DNA of 64,000 bases from Thalassotalea sp. 273M-4 (GCF_041410465.1 NZ_CP166961.1:2108001-2172000), one strand, 5' to 3'; shown: positions 17,478-28,000, numbered from the stretch's first letter. Numbers and translations are program-made. Notes: generated from the letters alone by a model not told the origin.

Positions 17478-19343
17478 ATGACTATAGATCTGGCTCACTA
17501 TCCATTGCTATCGAACATCGATAAGCCTGAGAATTTAAGAGGATTATCACAAGATAAGCTTAAACAGCTTAGTGATGAATTACGTAGTTACTTACTAAAC
17601 TCAGTTAGTCGAAGCAGTGGCCATTTTGCCTCTGGCTTAGGTGCGATTGAACTTACAGTAGCATTACATTATGTCTATAACACCCCGTTTGATCAGCTGA
17701 TTTGGGATGTTGGTCATCAAGCATACCCACATAAAATTTTAACGGGTCGTCGCGATCAGTTACACACCATTCGTCAAAAAGACGGATTGCACCCATTCCC
17801 ATGGCGCGAAGAAAGTGAATACGATGTGTTAAGTGTTGGTCACTCAAGTACGTCGATTTCTGCCGCTTTAGGTCTTTCTATTGCCGCCGAAAAAGAAAAC
17901 AAAGGCCGTAAAACGGTTGCGGTCATTGGTGATGGTGCGATGACAGCAGGAATGGCTTTTGAAGCGATGAACCATGCTGGCGACATACACAACGATATGT
18001 TAATAGTGTTAAACGATAACGATATGTCGATTTCTGAAAACGTAGGTGCGCTCAACAACCATTTAGCTAAATTATTATCGGGTAGCCTATACACCGGTTT
18101 TCGTGAAGGCTCTAAACGTATTTTAGGCTCTATTCCACCGATTAAAGATTTGGCCTCCAGGGCCGAAGAACACATCAAAGGCATGGTGGTTCCATCGACC
18201 TTCTTTGAAGAGCTTGGTTTTAACTACATTGGCCCAATTGATGGTCATGATGTTAACTCCTTGGTGGATACCTTACGTAATATGCGTAACCTGAAAGGGC
18301 CGCAAATATTGCATGTTGTTACCACCAAAGGTAAAGGCTATGAACAAGCTGAACAAGATCCTATTGGCTACCACGCAGTACCAAAGTTTGATCCAAGCTC
18401 TATCGGTTTGCCTAAGTCTAAGCCGGGGTTGCCAACCTACTCTAAAATATTTGGTAACTGGCTATGCGATACCGCCGAGCAAGATGACAAACTGGTTGCG
18501 ATAACCCCCGCAATGAGAGAAGGCTCGGGGATGGTTGAGTTCAGTCAAAGATTCCCTGACAAATACTATGATGTTGCTATCGCAGAGCAGCACGCAGTGA
18601 CCTTAGCCGCTGGTTTAGCCATTGGTGGTTTACAACCTGTGGTTGCGATTTACTCAAGTTTCTTGCAACGCGCATACGATCAATTAATTCACGATGTCGC
18701 AATTCAAAACCTACCGGTTTTATTTGCTATTGACCGTGCTGGTATTGTTGGTGCTGACGGTCCTACCCATCAAGGGGCATTTGATTTATCTTTCTTACGC
18801 TGTATTCCTAATATGGTGGTGATGGCACCTTCAGATGAAGCCGAATGTCAATTGATGCTCAACACGGGTCACAAGCATCAAGGTCCGGCAGCAGTACGCT
18901 ACCCGCGTGGTTCAGGTACCGGTGCACCGCTTCAAGGTATTGATCAAACAATTGACATTGGTAAAGGTGTGGTTAAAAAGCCAGGCAAAGACATTGCCCT
19001 ACTCTGTTTTGGTACCTTGTTAACCGAAGCGAGTAAAGTCGCGGAACAATTAGGCGCGACTTTAGTTGACATGCGATTTGTGAAACCGCTTGATACGGCT
19101 CTACTCACCGAGCTAGCGCAGCAACACACAACCTTTGTCACCATTGAAGATAACGCCATTGCCGGTGGTGCCGGTTCTGCGGTGAATGAATTTATGCAAA
19201 GTATTCAAAGTTCGGTATCATTACTTAATATAGGTCTACCAGATCAATTTATTAAACACGGTACGCAAGAAGAAATTCATGCGGAACTTGGTCTTGATGC
19301 GAATGGCATTCAAAAACAAATTGATGCATTTTTAAAAGGGTAA
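17478..19343 (+). CDS. dxs: 1-deoxy-D-xylulose-5-phosphate synthase
   Basis: 621 residues, the full family length. The thiamine diphosphate motif runs from [20 protein letters not shown] to LNDNDMS (about residues 150-182). [16 protein letters not shown] and the central pyrimidine-domain segment [15 protein letters not shown] are intact, followed by a transketolase C-terminal domain. It joins pyruvate and glyceraldehyde 3-phosphate to form DXP, the first step of the MEP pathway that feeds IspA upstream. Last gene of the operon, followed by a clear terminator at 19396-19426. Confidence 0.97.
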   Translation: MTIDLAHYPLLSNIDKPENLRGLSQDKLKQLSDELRSYLLNSVSRSSGHFASGLGAIELTVALHYVYNTPFDQLIWDVGHQAYPHKILTGRRDQLHTIRQKDGLHPFPWREESEYDVLSVGHSSTSISAALGLSIAAEKENKGRKTVAVIGDGAMTAGMAFEAMNHAGDIHNDMLIVLNDNDMSISENVGALNNHLAKLLSGSLYTGFREGSKRILGSIPPIKDLASRAEEHIKGMVVPSTFFEELGFNYIGPIDGHDVNSLVDTLRNMRNLKGPQILHVVTTKGKGYEQAEQDPIGYHAVPKFDPSSIGLPKSKPGLPTYSKIFGNWLCDTAEQDDKLVAITPAMREGSGMVEFSQRFPDKYYDVAIAEQHAVTLAAGLAIGGLQPVVAIYSSFLQRAYDQLIHDVAIQNLPVLFAIDRAGIVGADGPTHQGAFDLSFLRCIPNMVVMAPSDEAECQLMLNTGHKHQGPAAVRYPRGSGTGAPLQGIDQTIDIGKGVVKKPGKDIALLCFGTLLTEASKVAEQLGATLVDMRFVKPLDTALLTELAQQHTTFVTIEDNAIAGGAGSAVNEFMQSIQSSVSLLNIGLPDQFIKHGTQEEIHAELGLDANGIQKQIDAFLKG

Positions 19344-19395
19344 GTTGACGGCTCGCGCAACAGTCAGAGTATGTCAACGCCAACACCATAATAAT

Positions 19396-19426
19396 AAAAG
19401 CCCTGACCTTATGTCGGGGCTTTTTT
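19396..19426 (+). terminator. Rho-independent terminator of xseB-ispA-dxs
   Basis: 12-bp stem AAAAGCCCTGAC / GTCGGGGCTTTT with one T-G pair and loop CTTAT, then TTTTTT. It lies 52 bases after the dxs stop. Confidence 0.92.
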
Positions 19427-19457
19427 GTTTAAAAATTAACTATAAATAGGACATATC

Positions 19458-20405
19458 ATGGCCGGAACCAGCCTTTTAGCTCTGATCGATAAAATCGCCG
19501 TAGCATTGGATGATATTGCGGTATTAACCAAAGTGGCGGCGAAAAAAACGGCCGGTGTGTTAGGCGACGACTTAGCCTTAAATGCCCAACAAGTTCAGGG
19601 GGTAAGTGCTGATAGAGAGTTACCCGTGGTCTGGGCCGTCGCCAAAGGTTCTTTTGTTAATAAGCTTATTTTAGTCCCAGCTGCTTTGCTGATGAGCGCA
19701 TTTTTACCTATTTTGATCACCCCCTTACTGATGCTAGGGGGTATTTATTTATGTTTTGAAGGGGTTGAAAAAATCAGTCATAGCTTTTTCACCTCAAAAC
19801 AGCAAAAGCAACAGGAGCATCAGCAAGACTTGATGGCACTCGTCGATCCGAGCGTTGATTTAGTTGAATATGAAAAAGACAAGATTAAAGGGGCGATTAA
19901 AACCGATTTTATTTTGTCCGCAGAAATCATCGTTATTGCCCTAGGTACGGTTCAAGACAAAGGCATTTGGGAACAAACCGCGGTGGTTTCGTTAATCGCC
20001 TTACTGATCACGGTCGGGGTTTATGGTTTGGTCGCTCTAATTGTAAAACTCGATGACATCGGCTTGCATTTACTGCGCAAAAGCGTGGTTGAAAAGCGCA
20101 CTAAGGGCAAAGCGAAATCATTTAATCTAAAACAATTTTGTGGCAAAGCGTTATTGGCTTTTGCCCCTAAGTTGATGAGAACCCTAGCGGTGGTCGGCAC
20201 TGCAGCCATGTTTTTAGTCGGGGGTGGTATTTTGGTTCATGGCATCCCAGTATTACATCATGCGTTAACCGACTTTGAAATTTCTTTTAGCAGTGGTTGG
20301 ATACATTGGTTGTCAGCCCCCATTTTTAATGCCGGTGTAGGCATTATATTTGGTAGCATAGCCCTGATCTGTTTGCATTTTGCGAAAAAGGTTTTTAACA
20401 AATAA
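19458..20405 (+). CDS. DUF808 (YedI-like) inner-membrane protein
   Basis: 315 residues. The N-terminus AGTSLLALIDKIAVALDDIA and the block AAKKTAGVLGDDLALNAQQV are the signature of the DUF808/YedI family. About seven to eight hydrophobic helices follow, with a polar Gln-rich cytoplasmic loop near 115-130. No biochemical function is established for the family. It has its own start just after the dxs terminator and is followed 89 bases later by yaeP. Confidence 0.88.
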   Translation: MAGTSLLALIDKIAVALDDIAVLTKVAAKKTAGVLGDDLALNAQQVQGVSADRELPVVWAVAKGSFVNKLILVPAALLMSAFLPILITPLLMLGGIYLCFEGVEKISHSFFTSKQQKQQEHQQDLMALVDPSVDLVEYEKDKIKGAIKTDFILSAEIIVIALGTVQDKGIWEQTAVVSLIALLITVGVYGLVALIVKLDDIGLHLLRKSVVEKRTKGKAKSFNLKQFCGKALLAFAPKLMRTLAVVGTAAMFLVGGGILVHGIPVLHHALTDFEISFSSGWIHWLSAPIFNAGVGIIFGSIALICLHFAKKVFNK

Positions 20406-20494
20406 TCCGCATCTTTTATCCATATCAATACATGCGTAGCGCGATGTGCGATACTCAAGCCTTGATGAGTTAGTATGATTAAATCAGGTGAAAA

Positions 20495-20701
20495 ATGAAT
20501 ATTTACGAGTGCAGCGAATTAGTCCGTGAGCAATACGCCTTAATTGGCAGTGGCGATCAAGGCTATATTCCCAAAGCCATTCATTGTGCGATTAAAACAT
20601 TAAATGACATTACCGTCGATCAAAGTGTGCCAATGGAAGTTCGCAAACAAGCAGCCTTTGCAGCGGCTAACTTGCTTATTTCAGATCATGAAGATAAATA
20701 A
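20495..20701 (+). CDS. yaeP: YaeP family protein (UPF0253)
   Basis: 68 residues, close to the 66 of E. coli YaeP. Conserved features are [20 protein letters not shown] and the C-terminal [18 protein letters not shown]. It is a small helical cytoplasmic protein of unknown role. No yaeQ follows here, unlike in enterobacteria. The call rests on remembered similarity and is fairly secure because the pattern covers the whole length. Confidence 0.85.
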   Translation: MNIYECSELVREQYALIGSGDQGYIPKAIHCAIKTLNDITVDQSVPMEVRKQAAFAAANLLISDHEDK

Positions 20702-20782
20702 GGCGTTTAGGTAAAACTCAAATAGCTAAGAAAAAACAACAAAGAAAGACATTGTGGTTCTAAAGTGGAACCGTGGTTCTAT

Positions 20783-20816
20783 AAAAAAAGGAGAGAAACG
20801 AATATCGTCTCTCTCC
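20783..20816 (-). terminator. Rho-independent terminator of the riboflavin operon
   Basis: On the minus strand a 12-bp stem with one G-T pair (arms 20790-20801 and 20805-20816, loop TATT) is followed by TTTTTTT. It lies 27 bases beyond the ribBX stop. Confidence 0.88.
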
Positions 20817-20842
20817 CTTAATATTGAATGATTAAAGCGCTT

Positions 20843-21952
20843 TTACTCTGAAATATATTCTACGATTTCAAGGCCAAACCCCGACAATGAATGATATTTT
20901 GTTTGCGAGGTAAGTAGGCGCATTTTATGCACCCCTAAGTCGGCTAAAATCTGTGAACCAACACCCACATTGCGCGAACCGACATGCTTTTGCACTTCGG
21001 TAACCTCTTCACCGTCATCTTGCATTTGGTACTTTTGAGTTTGGTTAATCAACTCCATTGGTGACTCATGTTTACCAAGTAATACCAATACCCCACCCTC
21101 GCGACCAATGCGCTCCATGGCTTTACCAATAGGCCAAGTGTTTTTGCTGTCTCTAGTGGAGAACAATAAATCACGGAAGGTGTTTTCTAAGTGCACTCGA
21201 ACAAGCGTGGCGCTGTCGTCTTTAATATCACCTTTGGTTAAAGCAAAATGAGTCTGACCATCAATGGTATCGGTATAAGCCACTAAATCAAAATCACCGT
21301 ATTGGGTTGGTAATTTACATTCACTCACCCTTTTTATGGTGGTCTCCGTGGCATTACGATATTCAATTAAATCTGCAATGGTGCCCATTTTTACACCATG
21401 CTTTTGCGCGATGACTTCAAGATCTGGGCGTCTTGCCATGGTGCCATCTTCATTTAATATTTCAACAATAACCGCTGCAGGCTCCAAGCCAGCTAGGCGC
21501 GCTAAGTCAACCCCAGCTTCGGTATGGCCAGCACGGTTTAGCACACCGCCATCTTTGGCAATTAAAGGAAATATATGACCGGGTTGCACAATAGAGCGAT
21601 GATCCGAGTCTTTGCCAACGGCGGCTAAAATGGTGGTCGCTCTATCGGCCGCTGAAATCCCCGTAGTCACACCGCGAGCAGCTTCAATCGATACGGTAAA
21701 ATTAGTGGTAAATTGGGCATCATTTTTATCCACCATTAAGGGTAATTTAAGGCGTTCACAGCGTTCGCGTGACATCGGCAAACAAATTAAGCCACGACCG
21801 TGTGTGGCCATAAAGTTTATCGCCTCAGGGGTAACAAGCTCTGCTGCCATAATGAAGTCACCTTCATTTTCACGGTCTTCATCGTCCATCAAAATAACCA
21901 TTTTGCCTTGAGCGATGTCGTTAATAATTTCTTCTGGTGTGTTTAGTTTCAT
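20843..21952 (-). CDS. ribBX: DHBP synthase fused to a degenerate GTP cyclohydrolase II domain (RibBX type)
   Basis: 369 residues. The N-terminal domain (1 to about 200) is an intact 3,4-dihydroxy-2-butanone 4-phosphate synthase, with [21 protein letters not shown] and [13 protein letters not shown]. The C-terminal domain looks like GTP cyclohydrolase II, but the zinc ligands are gone: where RibA has SEC...LRCDCG, this protein reads [16 protein letters not shown] with no Cys. It should therefore make only the butanone phosphate, and a separate RibA is expected elsewhere. Such RibBX variants are known in Proteobacteria. It is the last gene of the nrdR-ribD-ribE-ribBX cluster and starts 3 bases after ribE. 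Confidence 0.93.
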   Translation of the reverse strand: MKLNTPEEIINDIAQGKMVILMDDEDRENEGDFIMAAELVTPEAINFMATHGRGLICLPMSRERCERLKLPLMVDKNDAQFTTNFTVSIEAARGVTTGISAADRATTILAAVGKDSDHRSIVQPGHIFPLIAKDGGVLNRAGHTEAGVDLARLAGLEPAAVIVEILNEDGTMARRPDLEVIAQKHGVKMGTIADLIEYRNATETTIKRVSECKLPTQYGDFDLVAYTDTIDGQTHFALTKGDIKDDSATLVRVHLENTFRDLLFSTRDSKNTWPIGKAMERIGREGGVLVLLGKHESPMELINQTQKYQMQDDGEEVTEVQKHVGSRNVGVGSQILADLGVHKMRLLTSQTKYHSLSGFGLEIVEYISE

Positions 21953-21955
21953 TTT

Positions 21956-22624
21956 CTAACCTTTTATAAACCCGCTTTGCATTAGGAGATCTTTACTGAC
22001 GCCATTAGATGGTTTTTCTTCAACATTATCGGCCTTGCATAATAGCAAACGCTCGATATAACGTGCGATTAAATCGACTTCAATATTAACAATATGACCA
22101 CTTTGATATGAACTTATAATGGTTTGTTCACTGGTGTGTGGCACTATGGTTAAACGGAATTTGTCTTGTTCTACCGAATTAACGGTTAAACTGGTACCGT
22201 CAATGGTAATGGAGCCTTTTTCGGCAACATAAGGGGCTAATGCAGGCTCTAATGAAAGCCAATATTCGTACGCATTACCCACCTTGCTTATCGATAGCAC
22301 TTTACTCACACCATCGACATGCCCACTGACCATGTGCCCACCAAAGCGCGTGGTTGGTAACATCGCCTTTTCGAGATTAACTTTAGTGCCAACTTGATAC
22401 GTTGCAAAAGCCGTTCGTTTTACCGTTTCTAAAGAAACATCGGCACTAAAGCTGCTGTGATTAAACTCAACCACGGTCAAACAAACGCCATTAGTCGCAA
22501 TTGAGTCACCTAGTTTGACATCACTAAAGTCGAGCTGGCCACCGTCAATGACAACGCGAGCCCCATTACTGTTGAGAGACATAGCCTTTATATGGCCAAC
22601 CGCCTCAACGATTCCTGTGAACAT
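21956..22624 (-). CDS. ribE: Riboflavin synthase
   Basis: 222 residues made of two homologous lumazine-binding repeats. The first begins MFTGIVEAVG and includes NGVCLTVVE; the second begins with the GHMVSGHVDG block and includes DGTSLTVN. It dismutates two 6,7-dimethyl-8-ribityllumazine molecules to riboflavin. The gene is named ribE (ribC in E. coli). It lies between ribD (36 bases upstream) and ribBX. The lumazine synthase gene ribH, which often follows ribBX, is not present here. Confidence 0.95.
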   Translation of the reverse strand: MFTGIVEAVGHIKAMSLNSNGARVVIDGGQLDFSDVKLGDSIATNGVCLTVVEFNHSSFSADVSLETVKRTAFATYQVGTKVNLEKAMLPTTRFGGHMVSGHVDGVSKVLSISKVGNAYEYWLSLEPALAPYVAEKGSITIDGTSLTVNSVEQDKFRLTIVPHTSEQTIISSYQSGHIVNIEVDLIARYIERLLLCKADNVEEKPSNGVSKDLLMQSGFIKG

Positions 22625-22660
22625 GTATTTTTACCTTTATCCGTTCTATCCCAACTGGTT

Positions 22661-23803
22661 TTAGGATGTTTGGTTGTTGTTTATGCTGGCAATAAGCTTA
22701 ATGTCATCGCCGACTCTTCGAACGTCTTTAATGGTTAATGGTATGGCATCTTTTAATGTCGTAAGCTGAGGTATATCAAATAACCCTCGAGCATCATTTG
22801 CCATGATTTTGGGGGCTTGGTATAAAATCAGTTCATCAACCAATTGTTGCTCAAGTAAAGCACCGGCCAATTGTGCCCCTGTTTCTACCCATAAATCGTT
22901 CACCCCAAGTTCGGCTAATTTAAGCAATAGATCATTAAGATCGGCTTTTCCCGCACGTTCTTTTACGGTCAATAGGGTAACGTGATTGGGCCAATTTTGA
23001 CTTTCATTTTGATCAATACGCACAAGTATAATGTCAGAAGGTATATTGAACAAAGCTAAGTCAGAGGTCAGTCGTTTGCGAGTATCAACAATAACTCGTT
23101 TAGGTTGACGTAACTCTGACTCTGCCAATGTCGGCTGTCGCAAGCTAAGCTCTTGAAAACGAACATTTAATCTTGCGTCGTCTTGGATTACGGTATCTGC
23201 CCCTGTTAATATCGCACAGCTCTTTGCGCGATAAACTTGCACATCACTGCGTGCTTGAGGCCCTGTTATCCACTTACTTTCACCTGATGCCATTGCCGTT
23301 TTACCATCGATGGAGCTGGCCATCTTTAAACGCACCAAGGGTTTTTTCGACACCATTCGCTTAATAAAGCCAGGGTTTAGGGCTTGCGCATCGGATTGTA
23401 AAACCCCGACAGAGGTTTTTATTCCAGCCTCGTTTAACAGCTTAATGCCACGACCACTGACTAAAGGATTGGGATCTTGCATGCCAATCACCACTCGAGC
23501 CACCTTGGCATCAATTAACGCCTGTGCGCACGGAGGCGTTTTGCCAAAGTGGCTACAGGGCTCTAATGTCACATAGGCAGTACAACCCGCTATCAGCTCT
23601 TTGTTGCGACAGTTCGCCAACGCATTAACTTCAGCATGCCCTTGGCCAGGCTTTTGGTGCCAACCTTTGCCGATAATGTTGCCATTATTGACCAGAACAC
23701 AACCAACATTGGGGTTTTCTGCGGTTGTAAAGACACCTTGCTTAGCAAGCTCAATAGCTTGTTGCATAAATTGTTGATCGATAATGTGCTGTGTTGTCAC
23801 GGT
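22661..23803 (-). CDS. ribD: Bifunctional riboflavin deaminase/reductase RibD
   Basis: 380 residues from the chosen GTG start. The N-terminal deaminase carries the zinc motif HAEVNAL and PCSHFGKTPPC. The C-terminal reductase (from about 145) begins RLKMASSIDGKTAM and includes GADTVIQDDARLN. It converts the pyrimidine product of GTP cyclohydrolase II in two steps. An in-frame ATG at 23842 would overlap the end of nrdR. The GTG at 23803 is preferred because AGGACAGGGA lies just upstream and the protein then begins TTQHIIDQQFM like its relatives. The nrdR stop is 16 bases upstream. Confidence 0.94.
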   Translation of the reverse strand, partial: TVTTQHIIDQQFMQQAIELAKQGVFTTAENPNVGCVLVNNGNIIGKGWHQKPGQGHAEVNALANCRNKELIAGCTAYVTLEPCSHFGKTPPCAQALIDAKVARVVIGMQDPNPLVSGRGIKLLNEAGIKTSVGVLQSDAQALNPGFIKRMVSKKPLVRLKMASSIDGKTAMASGESKWITGPQARSDVQVYRAKSCAILTGADTVIQDDARLNVRFQELSLRQPTLAESELRQPKRVIVDTRKRLTSDLALFNIPSDIILVRIDQNESQNWPNHVTLLTVKERAGKADLNDLLLKLAELGVNDLWVETGAQLAGALLEQQLVDELILYQAPKIMANDARGLFDIPQLTTLKDAIPLTIKDVRRVGDDIKLIASINNNQTS

Positions 23804-23819
23804 AAAAATCCCTGTCCTG

Positions 23820-24290
23820 TTAAGACTTCTTTGACGGATCATCGCTACCTAAACGAGCGATTTCTTCGCCAAACTCGCGTATATCTTCAAATGAACGATA
23901 CACCGAGGCAAAACGAATATAAGCGACTTTATCAAGCGCTTTAAGTTGCTCCATGATGATGTTACCAAGGAATTCACTGCTTACTTCACGCTCACCGGTA
24001 GCCCGTAATTGTGATTTTAACTTAGTAATAGAAAGCTCAATCTGATCAATTCCTACAGGTCGTTTTTCTAACGAGCGCAACATGCCTGCACGAAGCTTAT
24101 CTTCATTAAAAGGCTCTCGTGAGCCATCGCGTTTAATGATCCTTGGCATCACTAACTCGGCCGTTTCAAACGTGGTAAATCGTTCTCGACAATCTAAACA
24201 CTCTCTTCGGCGACGCACCTGATGACCATCAGAAATTAATCTGGAGTCAATAACTTTGGTTTCGGTCGCTGCGCAAAAAGGACAAAACAT
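23820..24290 (-). CDS. nrdR: Transcriptional repressor NrdR
   Basis: 156 residues. An N-terminal zinc ribbon uses CPFC (3-6) and CLDCRERF, and an ATP-cone domain spans about 49-139 ([19 protein letters not shown]). It senses ATP/dATP and represses ribonucleotide reductase genes. AGGAATTTT precedes the ATG. It heads the riboflavin gene cluster, a common gammaproteobacterial arrangement with no known mechanistic link. The glyA terminator at 24381-24410 separates it from glyA. Confidence 0.96.
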   Translation of the reverse strand: MFCPFCAATETKVIDSRLISDGHQVRRRRECLDCRERFTTFETAELVMPRIIKRDGSREPFNEDKLRAGMLRSLEKRPVGIDQIELSITKLKSQLRATGEREVSSEFLGNIIMEQLKALDKVAYIRFASVYRSFEDIREFGEEIARLGSDDPSKKS

Positions 24291-24380
24291 AAAATTCCTG
24301 CAGTGTTAATCAGTTAGGACAACAGATAATGGTAGATAACCAAGTGTATCGTCCGGGTATAGGGTTTAAATAGCCATCGC

Positions 24381-24410
24381 AAAAAAAATGGCCGCAAGTG
24401 CGACCATTTT
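24381..24410 (-). terminator. Rho-independent terminator of glyA
   Basis: Minus-strand stem AAAATGG-T-CGC / GCG-G-CCATTTT with a four-base loop, followed by TTTTTTTT. Lies 49 bases past the glyA stop. Confidence 0.9.
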
Positions 24411-24458
24411 ATACGTTTTTCACTTCATTGCGAAGTGTTCAAACCGATTAAAGCGAAA

Positions 24459-25715
24459 TTACGCGTACACAGGGAAACGAGCACATAGCTCTTTAACTTG
24501 TGACTGTACACGAGTGATCACGTCTTCGTTGTTGATATCGTCTAAAATATCACAAATCCAACCGGTCAGTAAGGTGGTTTCTTCTGCACCAAAACCGCGA
24601 CGGGTAATCGCAGGTGTACCAAGGCGTAGACCTGAAGTCACAAACGGTGAGCGCGGGTCATTTGGCACTGAGTTTTTGTTTACCGTAATGTGGGCGCGAC
24701 CAAGCGCGGCATCGGCATCTTTACCTGTAATATCTTTGTCAATTAAATCAAGTAATAACAAGTGGTTTTCAGTACCGTTTGATACCACCTTATAACCACG
24801 TTCTTGTAGTACAGACACCATGGTCTTAGCATTATCAAGAACCGCTTGTTGGTACTCTTTAAACTCTGGTTCTAAGGCTTCTTTAAAGGCAACCGCTTTA
24901 GCCGCGATCACATGCATTAATGGACCACCTTGACCACCAGGAAACACCGCTGAGTTTAATTTTTTCTCAATGGTTTCATCTTCACAAGCAGAAAGAATCA
25001 GACCACCACGAGGGCCCGCCAATGTTTTGTGGGTTGTGGTTGTGACAACGTGCGCGTGTGGTAATGGGTTCGGGTAAAGACCTGCGGCAACTAGGCCAGC
25101 AACGTGTGCCATATCAACCATTAAGTAGGCGCCTACTTTATCGGCGATTTCGCGAAAACGAGCCCAGTCAACAATACCAGAAAACGCTGAGAAACCAGCC
25201 ACAATCATTTCAGGTTTATGTTCAACGGCTAAACGCTCAACTTCAGCGTAATCGATATCGCCGGTTACAGGGTCTAGGCCGTATTGAATCGCATCATAAA
25301 GCTTACCAGAGAAGTTTACATGTGAGCCGTGAGTCAAATGACCACCATGCGCCAAGCTCATCCCCAATACTTTTGCCCCTGGTGTTACTAATGCTTGAAA
25401 TACCGCTGAGTTTGCTTGAGAGCCTGCGTGTGGTTGAACATTAGCATAAGTTGCGCCAAATAATTCACATGCACGGTCAATCGCTAAAGCTTCTGCTTTA
25501 TCAACAAACTCACAACCACCATAATAACGCTTTCCAGGGTAACCTTCTGCGTATTTGTTGGTTAACTGTGAACCTTGCGCTTCTAAAACGCGTGGGCTGG
25601 TGTAGTTTTCAGAAGCGATAAGTTCGATATGCTCTTCTTGACGAACCACTTCATCCGTCATTGCTTGCCATAATTCAGGGTCAAAATCAGCAATGTTCAT
25701 ATCACGTGTAAGCAT
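24459..25715 (-). CDS. glyA: Serine hydroxymethyltransferase
   Basis: 418 residues, standard length. The PLP-binding Lys lies in [15 protein letters not shown] (near 229-231). Folate and substrate residues are seen in [16 protein letters not shown] and [15 protein letters not shown]. It interconverts serine and glycine while charging tetrahydrofolate with a one-carbon unit, in the cytoplasm. AGAGGAAAC is a strong ribosome site. A long imperfect hairpin occupies the leader at 25749-25804 and may be regulatory. It is transcribed as a single gene. Confidence 0.97.
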   Translation of the reverse strand: MLTRDMNIADFDPELWQAMTDEVVRQEEHIELIASENYTSPRVLEAQGSQLTNKYAEGYPGKRYYGGCEFVDKAEALAIDRACELFGATYANVQPHAGSQANSAVFQALVTPGAKVLGMSLAHGGHLTHGSHVNFSGKLYDAIQYGLDPVTGDIDYAEVERLAVEHKPEMIVAGFSAFSGIVDWARFREIADKVGAYLMVDMAHVAGLVAAGLYPNPLPHAHVVTTTTHKTLAGPRGGLILSACEDETIEKKLNSAVFPGGQGGPLMHVIAAKAVAFKEALEPEFKEYQQAVLDNAKTMVSVLQERGYKVVSNGTENHLLLLDLIDKDITGKDADAALGRAHITVNKNSVPNDPRSPFVTSGLRLGTPAITRRGFGAEETTLLTGWICDILDDINNEDVITRVQSQVKELCARFPVYA

Positions 25716-25748
25716 GGAGTTTCCTCTGTAAGATAAAATACTGGAATT

Positions 25749-25804
25749 GTTTGAAGATTTGGCCCAAGAAACTTAAAAGGCCGAGCTTTTGGTCCAAATC
25801 AAAC
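25749..25804 (-). promoter_or_regulatory. Structured element in the glyA leader
   Basis: GATTTGGaCCAA pairs with TTGGgCCAAATC (arms about 25789-25800 and 25756-25767) with a single mismatch. Outer GTTT/AAAC adds four pairs across a three-base bulge. The element lies 34-89 bases upstream of the glyA ATG. No T-tract follows, so it is not a simple terminator. It could be an mRNA control structure or a DNA operator with two half-sites. Confidence 0.45.
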
Positions 25805-25913
25805 GCAACAAAATTAAAATTTTTATGGCGGTATTTTGCCTTAACGGATTAAAGATGTATACGGCTATTTGTGTATATCTTTCAGAAAACAGCGATAAGC
25901 TTTAATAGGTCAT

Positions 25914-25950
25914 AAAAAAGCCACTTTAAAACACGTTTAAAGTGGCTTTT
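25914..25950 (-). terminator. Rho-independent terminator of fadD
   Basis: Perfect 15-bp stem (arms 25916-25930 and 25936-25950, loop ACACG on the plus strand) with TTTTTT beyond it on the minus strand. Lies 21 bases past the fadD stop. Confidence 0.92.
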
Positions 25951-25970
25951 CCTGCACAGAAAGTTTTACT

Positions 25971-27623
25971 TTAGCGTAAATCTTTGCGCAAAATTTTGCC
26001 CACATTTGATTTAGGCAGCTCATCCCTAAACTCAATCAGTTTTGGTACCTTGTAGTTGGTTAAATGCTGCTTACAATGCGCAATAATATCTTTTTCACGA
26101 ACACCGTTATTGACCACCACAAAGACTTTAATGGTTTCACCCGACACAGGATGTGGCACCCCAATGGCAGCGGCTTCAACGACATCATTCATTTGGGTAA
26201 TAACCTCTTCGATTTCATTCGGAAACACATTAAACCCAGATACATTGATCATATCTTTTTTACGATCAACAATTCTAAACAAGCCAAATTCATCCATGGT
26301 GGCAATATCACCCGTGGCAAGCCAACCATCTTTGATAACTTCGGCCGTTGCTTCTTCGCGCTTATAATAGCCTTGCATAACTTGCGGACCTTTCACCCAC
26401 AATTCACCTTTTTCACCAACCTCACACTCAGTACCATCGTCCTTAATTAGTTTGATTTCGGTTGATGGTACTGGCATACCAATTGAGCCATTGTATGAGT
26501 CTTGGTAATACGGGCAGACCGTGACAATAGGTGATGTTTCGGTTAAACCATAGCCTTCTAACAAACACGTTTTAGTCACTTGTAGCCATTTATCGGCAAC
26601 AGATTTATGCACCGACATACCACCACCTAGCGCCAGTTTTAGGGTGCTAAAGTCTAAACGAGAAAACTCTGGGGTATTTAACAAACCATTAAATAGGGTA
26701 TTTACCCCACTCATAGCGGTAAATGGGTACTTACTTAGCTCATTCACAAAGCCTTTCATATCACGAGGGTTGGTGATCAGTAAGTTTTTTGCCCCTAAGG
26801 TTAAGAACATTAAGCAGTTAGCGGTTAAAGCAAAGATATGATACAGAGGCAGTGCTGTTACAATTAACTCTTCACCCTCGATAAAAATTGGCGTTAACAT
26901 GGCTTTGGCTTGGTTGATGTTGGCCACCATATTACGGTGCGATAACATCGCTCCCTTCGCAACCCCAGTGGTACCACCGGTATATTGTAAAAAGGCTAAA
27001 TCGTCACCTGTAATATCAACATGTTTAAACGGACTTCTCGCCCCTAATGCCATTGCACGCTTGAAGCTTTTCGCCTTTGGCATTTTAAATGGTGGCACCA
27101 TTTTTTTAACGTATTTAACCGCTAAATTCACCATGGTACCTTTAACAGGACCTAAACAATCGCCCAATTGAGTTAAAATAGTATGTTTAATTGGGGTCCG
27201 ATAAATCACTTTTTCTAAGGTAGAAGCAAAATTTTCAACAATAATAATGGCTTTTGCTTCAGAATCTTTTAATTGATGTTCTAATTCTCTGGCAGTATAT
27301 AACGGGTTAACATTCACCACGGTTAGACCGGCAATAAGAGCACCAAATAAAGCAATCGGATACTGCAAACAATTAGGGATCATAATGGCGAACTTATCGC
27401 CTTTTTGTAATCCAAGCTCATTTTGCAGATACGAGGCAAAAACCATTGCTTGAGTATGAAGTTCACGATACGTAAGCTCTTGCCCCATATTAATGTAAGC
27501 GACTTTTGAGCTGTGCTTCGTTGTATACGTTTGAAAGATTTCGGCTAAAGATGTGTATTTGTCAGCATTAATTTCATGCGGGATATCTGACGGATAACTC
27601 TTTTCTAACCATAGTTTTTCCAT
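25971..27623 (-). CDS. fadD: Long-chain fatty acid CoA ligase
   Basis: 550 residues, an adenylate-forming enzyme. The AMP-binding motif YTGGTTGVAKGAMLSHRN lies near 214-231. LEGYGLTETSP, the hinge VDRKKDMINVSGFNVFPNEIE and the C-terminal catalytic Lys in SNVGKILRKDLR are intact. It activates long-chain fatty acids to acyl-CoA at the inner membrane for beta-oxidation or lipid synthesis. Length and motif set fit FadD rather than acetyl-CoA synthetase. AGAGGTC precedes the ATG. A single gene with a strong terminator. Confidence 0.92.
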   Translation of the reverse strand: MEKLWLEKSYPSDIPHEINADKYTSLAEIFQTYTTKHSSKVAYINMGQELTYRELHTQAMVFASYLQNELGLQKGDKFAIMIPNCLQYPIALFGALIAGLTVVNVNPLYTARELEHQLKDSEAKAIIIVENFASTLEKVIYRTPIKHTILTQLGDCLGPVKGTMVNLAVKYVKKMVPPFKMPKAKSFKRAMALGARSPFKHVDITGDDLAFLQYTGGTTGVAKGAMLSHRNMVANINQAKAMLTPIFIEGEELIVTALPLYHIFALTANCLMFLTLGAKNLLITNPRDMKGFVNELSKYPFTAMSGVNTLFNGLLNTPEFSRLDFSTLKLALGGGMSVHKSVADKWLQVTKTCLLEGYGLTETSPIVTVCPYYQDSYNGSIGMPVPSTEIKLIKDDGTECEVGEKGELWVKGPQVMQGYYKREEATAEVIKDGWLATGDIATMDEFGLFRIVDRKKDMINVSGFNVFPNEIEEVITQMNDVVEAAAIGVPHPVSGETIKVFVVVNNGVREKDIIAHCKQHLTNYKVPKLIEFRDELPKSNVGKILRKDLR

Positions 27624-28000
27624 GAAGACCTCTGTTTTCTTGCGGAATCGAGAATTAACTTAGTGCCGTATCGGCTTTATAGATTATGGGTGTTAATTCG
27701 ATTAATCATTTTAACGGGTGCTGAGTCACTGACTTTAATATTTACTGGAAGCTAAATACGCTATTGATATTAAGGTAGGAGTCAGAGTTAAATTAATCTT
27801 CCATACTAGCCTTTCTTGCATAAAACTGCATGTAAAATTTAATATTTGATTAATAAAAACAAAATAGCTGATAACTTAAACAGCTATCAGCTATACGAAA
27901 ATTGATAATCTGGTCTTAACGCCCAGACAATCCGCTTATCCTAAATAGCTTAAATCAAGCATGCAATCTTTTTTTACAAAATGTTACCGCTTGTCAGTGA
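27624..28000. other. Intergenic region between pit and fadD
   Basis: 377 bases, no gene supported. It contains the pit terminator at 27861-27893 and the fadD promoter region. AGTCACTGACT at 27724-27734 is a perfect short palindrome about 100 bases upstream of fadD and could be an operator; no regulator can be named. Confidence 0.4.
27858..27893 (-). terminator. Probable terminator of the PhoU-like/PiT operon
   Basis: TAGCTGATA (27865-27873) pairs with TATCAGCTA (27885-27893) around an 11-base loop. The minus-strand continuation is TTTTGTTTTTATT. It is 108 bases past the transporter stop, which is far but otherwise typical. Confidence 0.65.
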
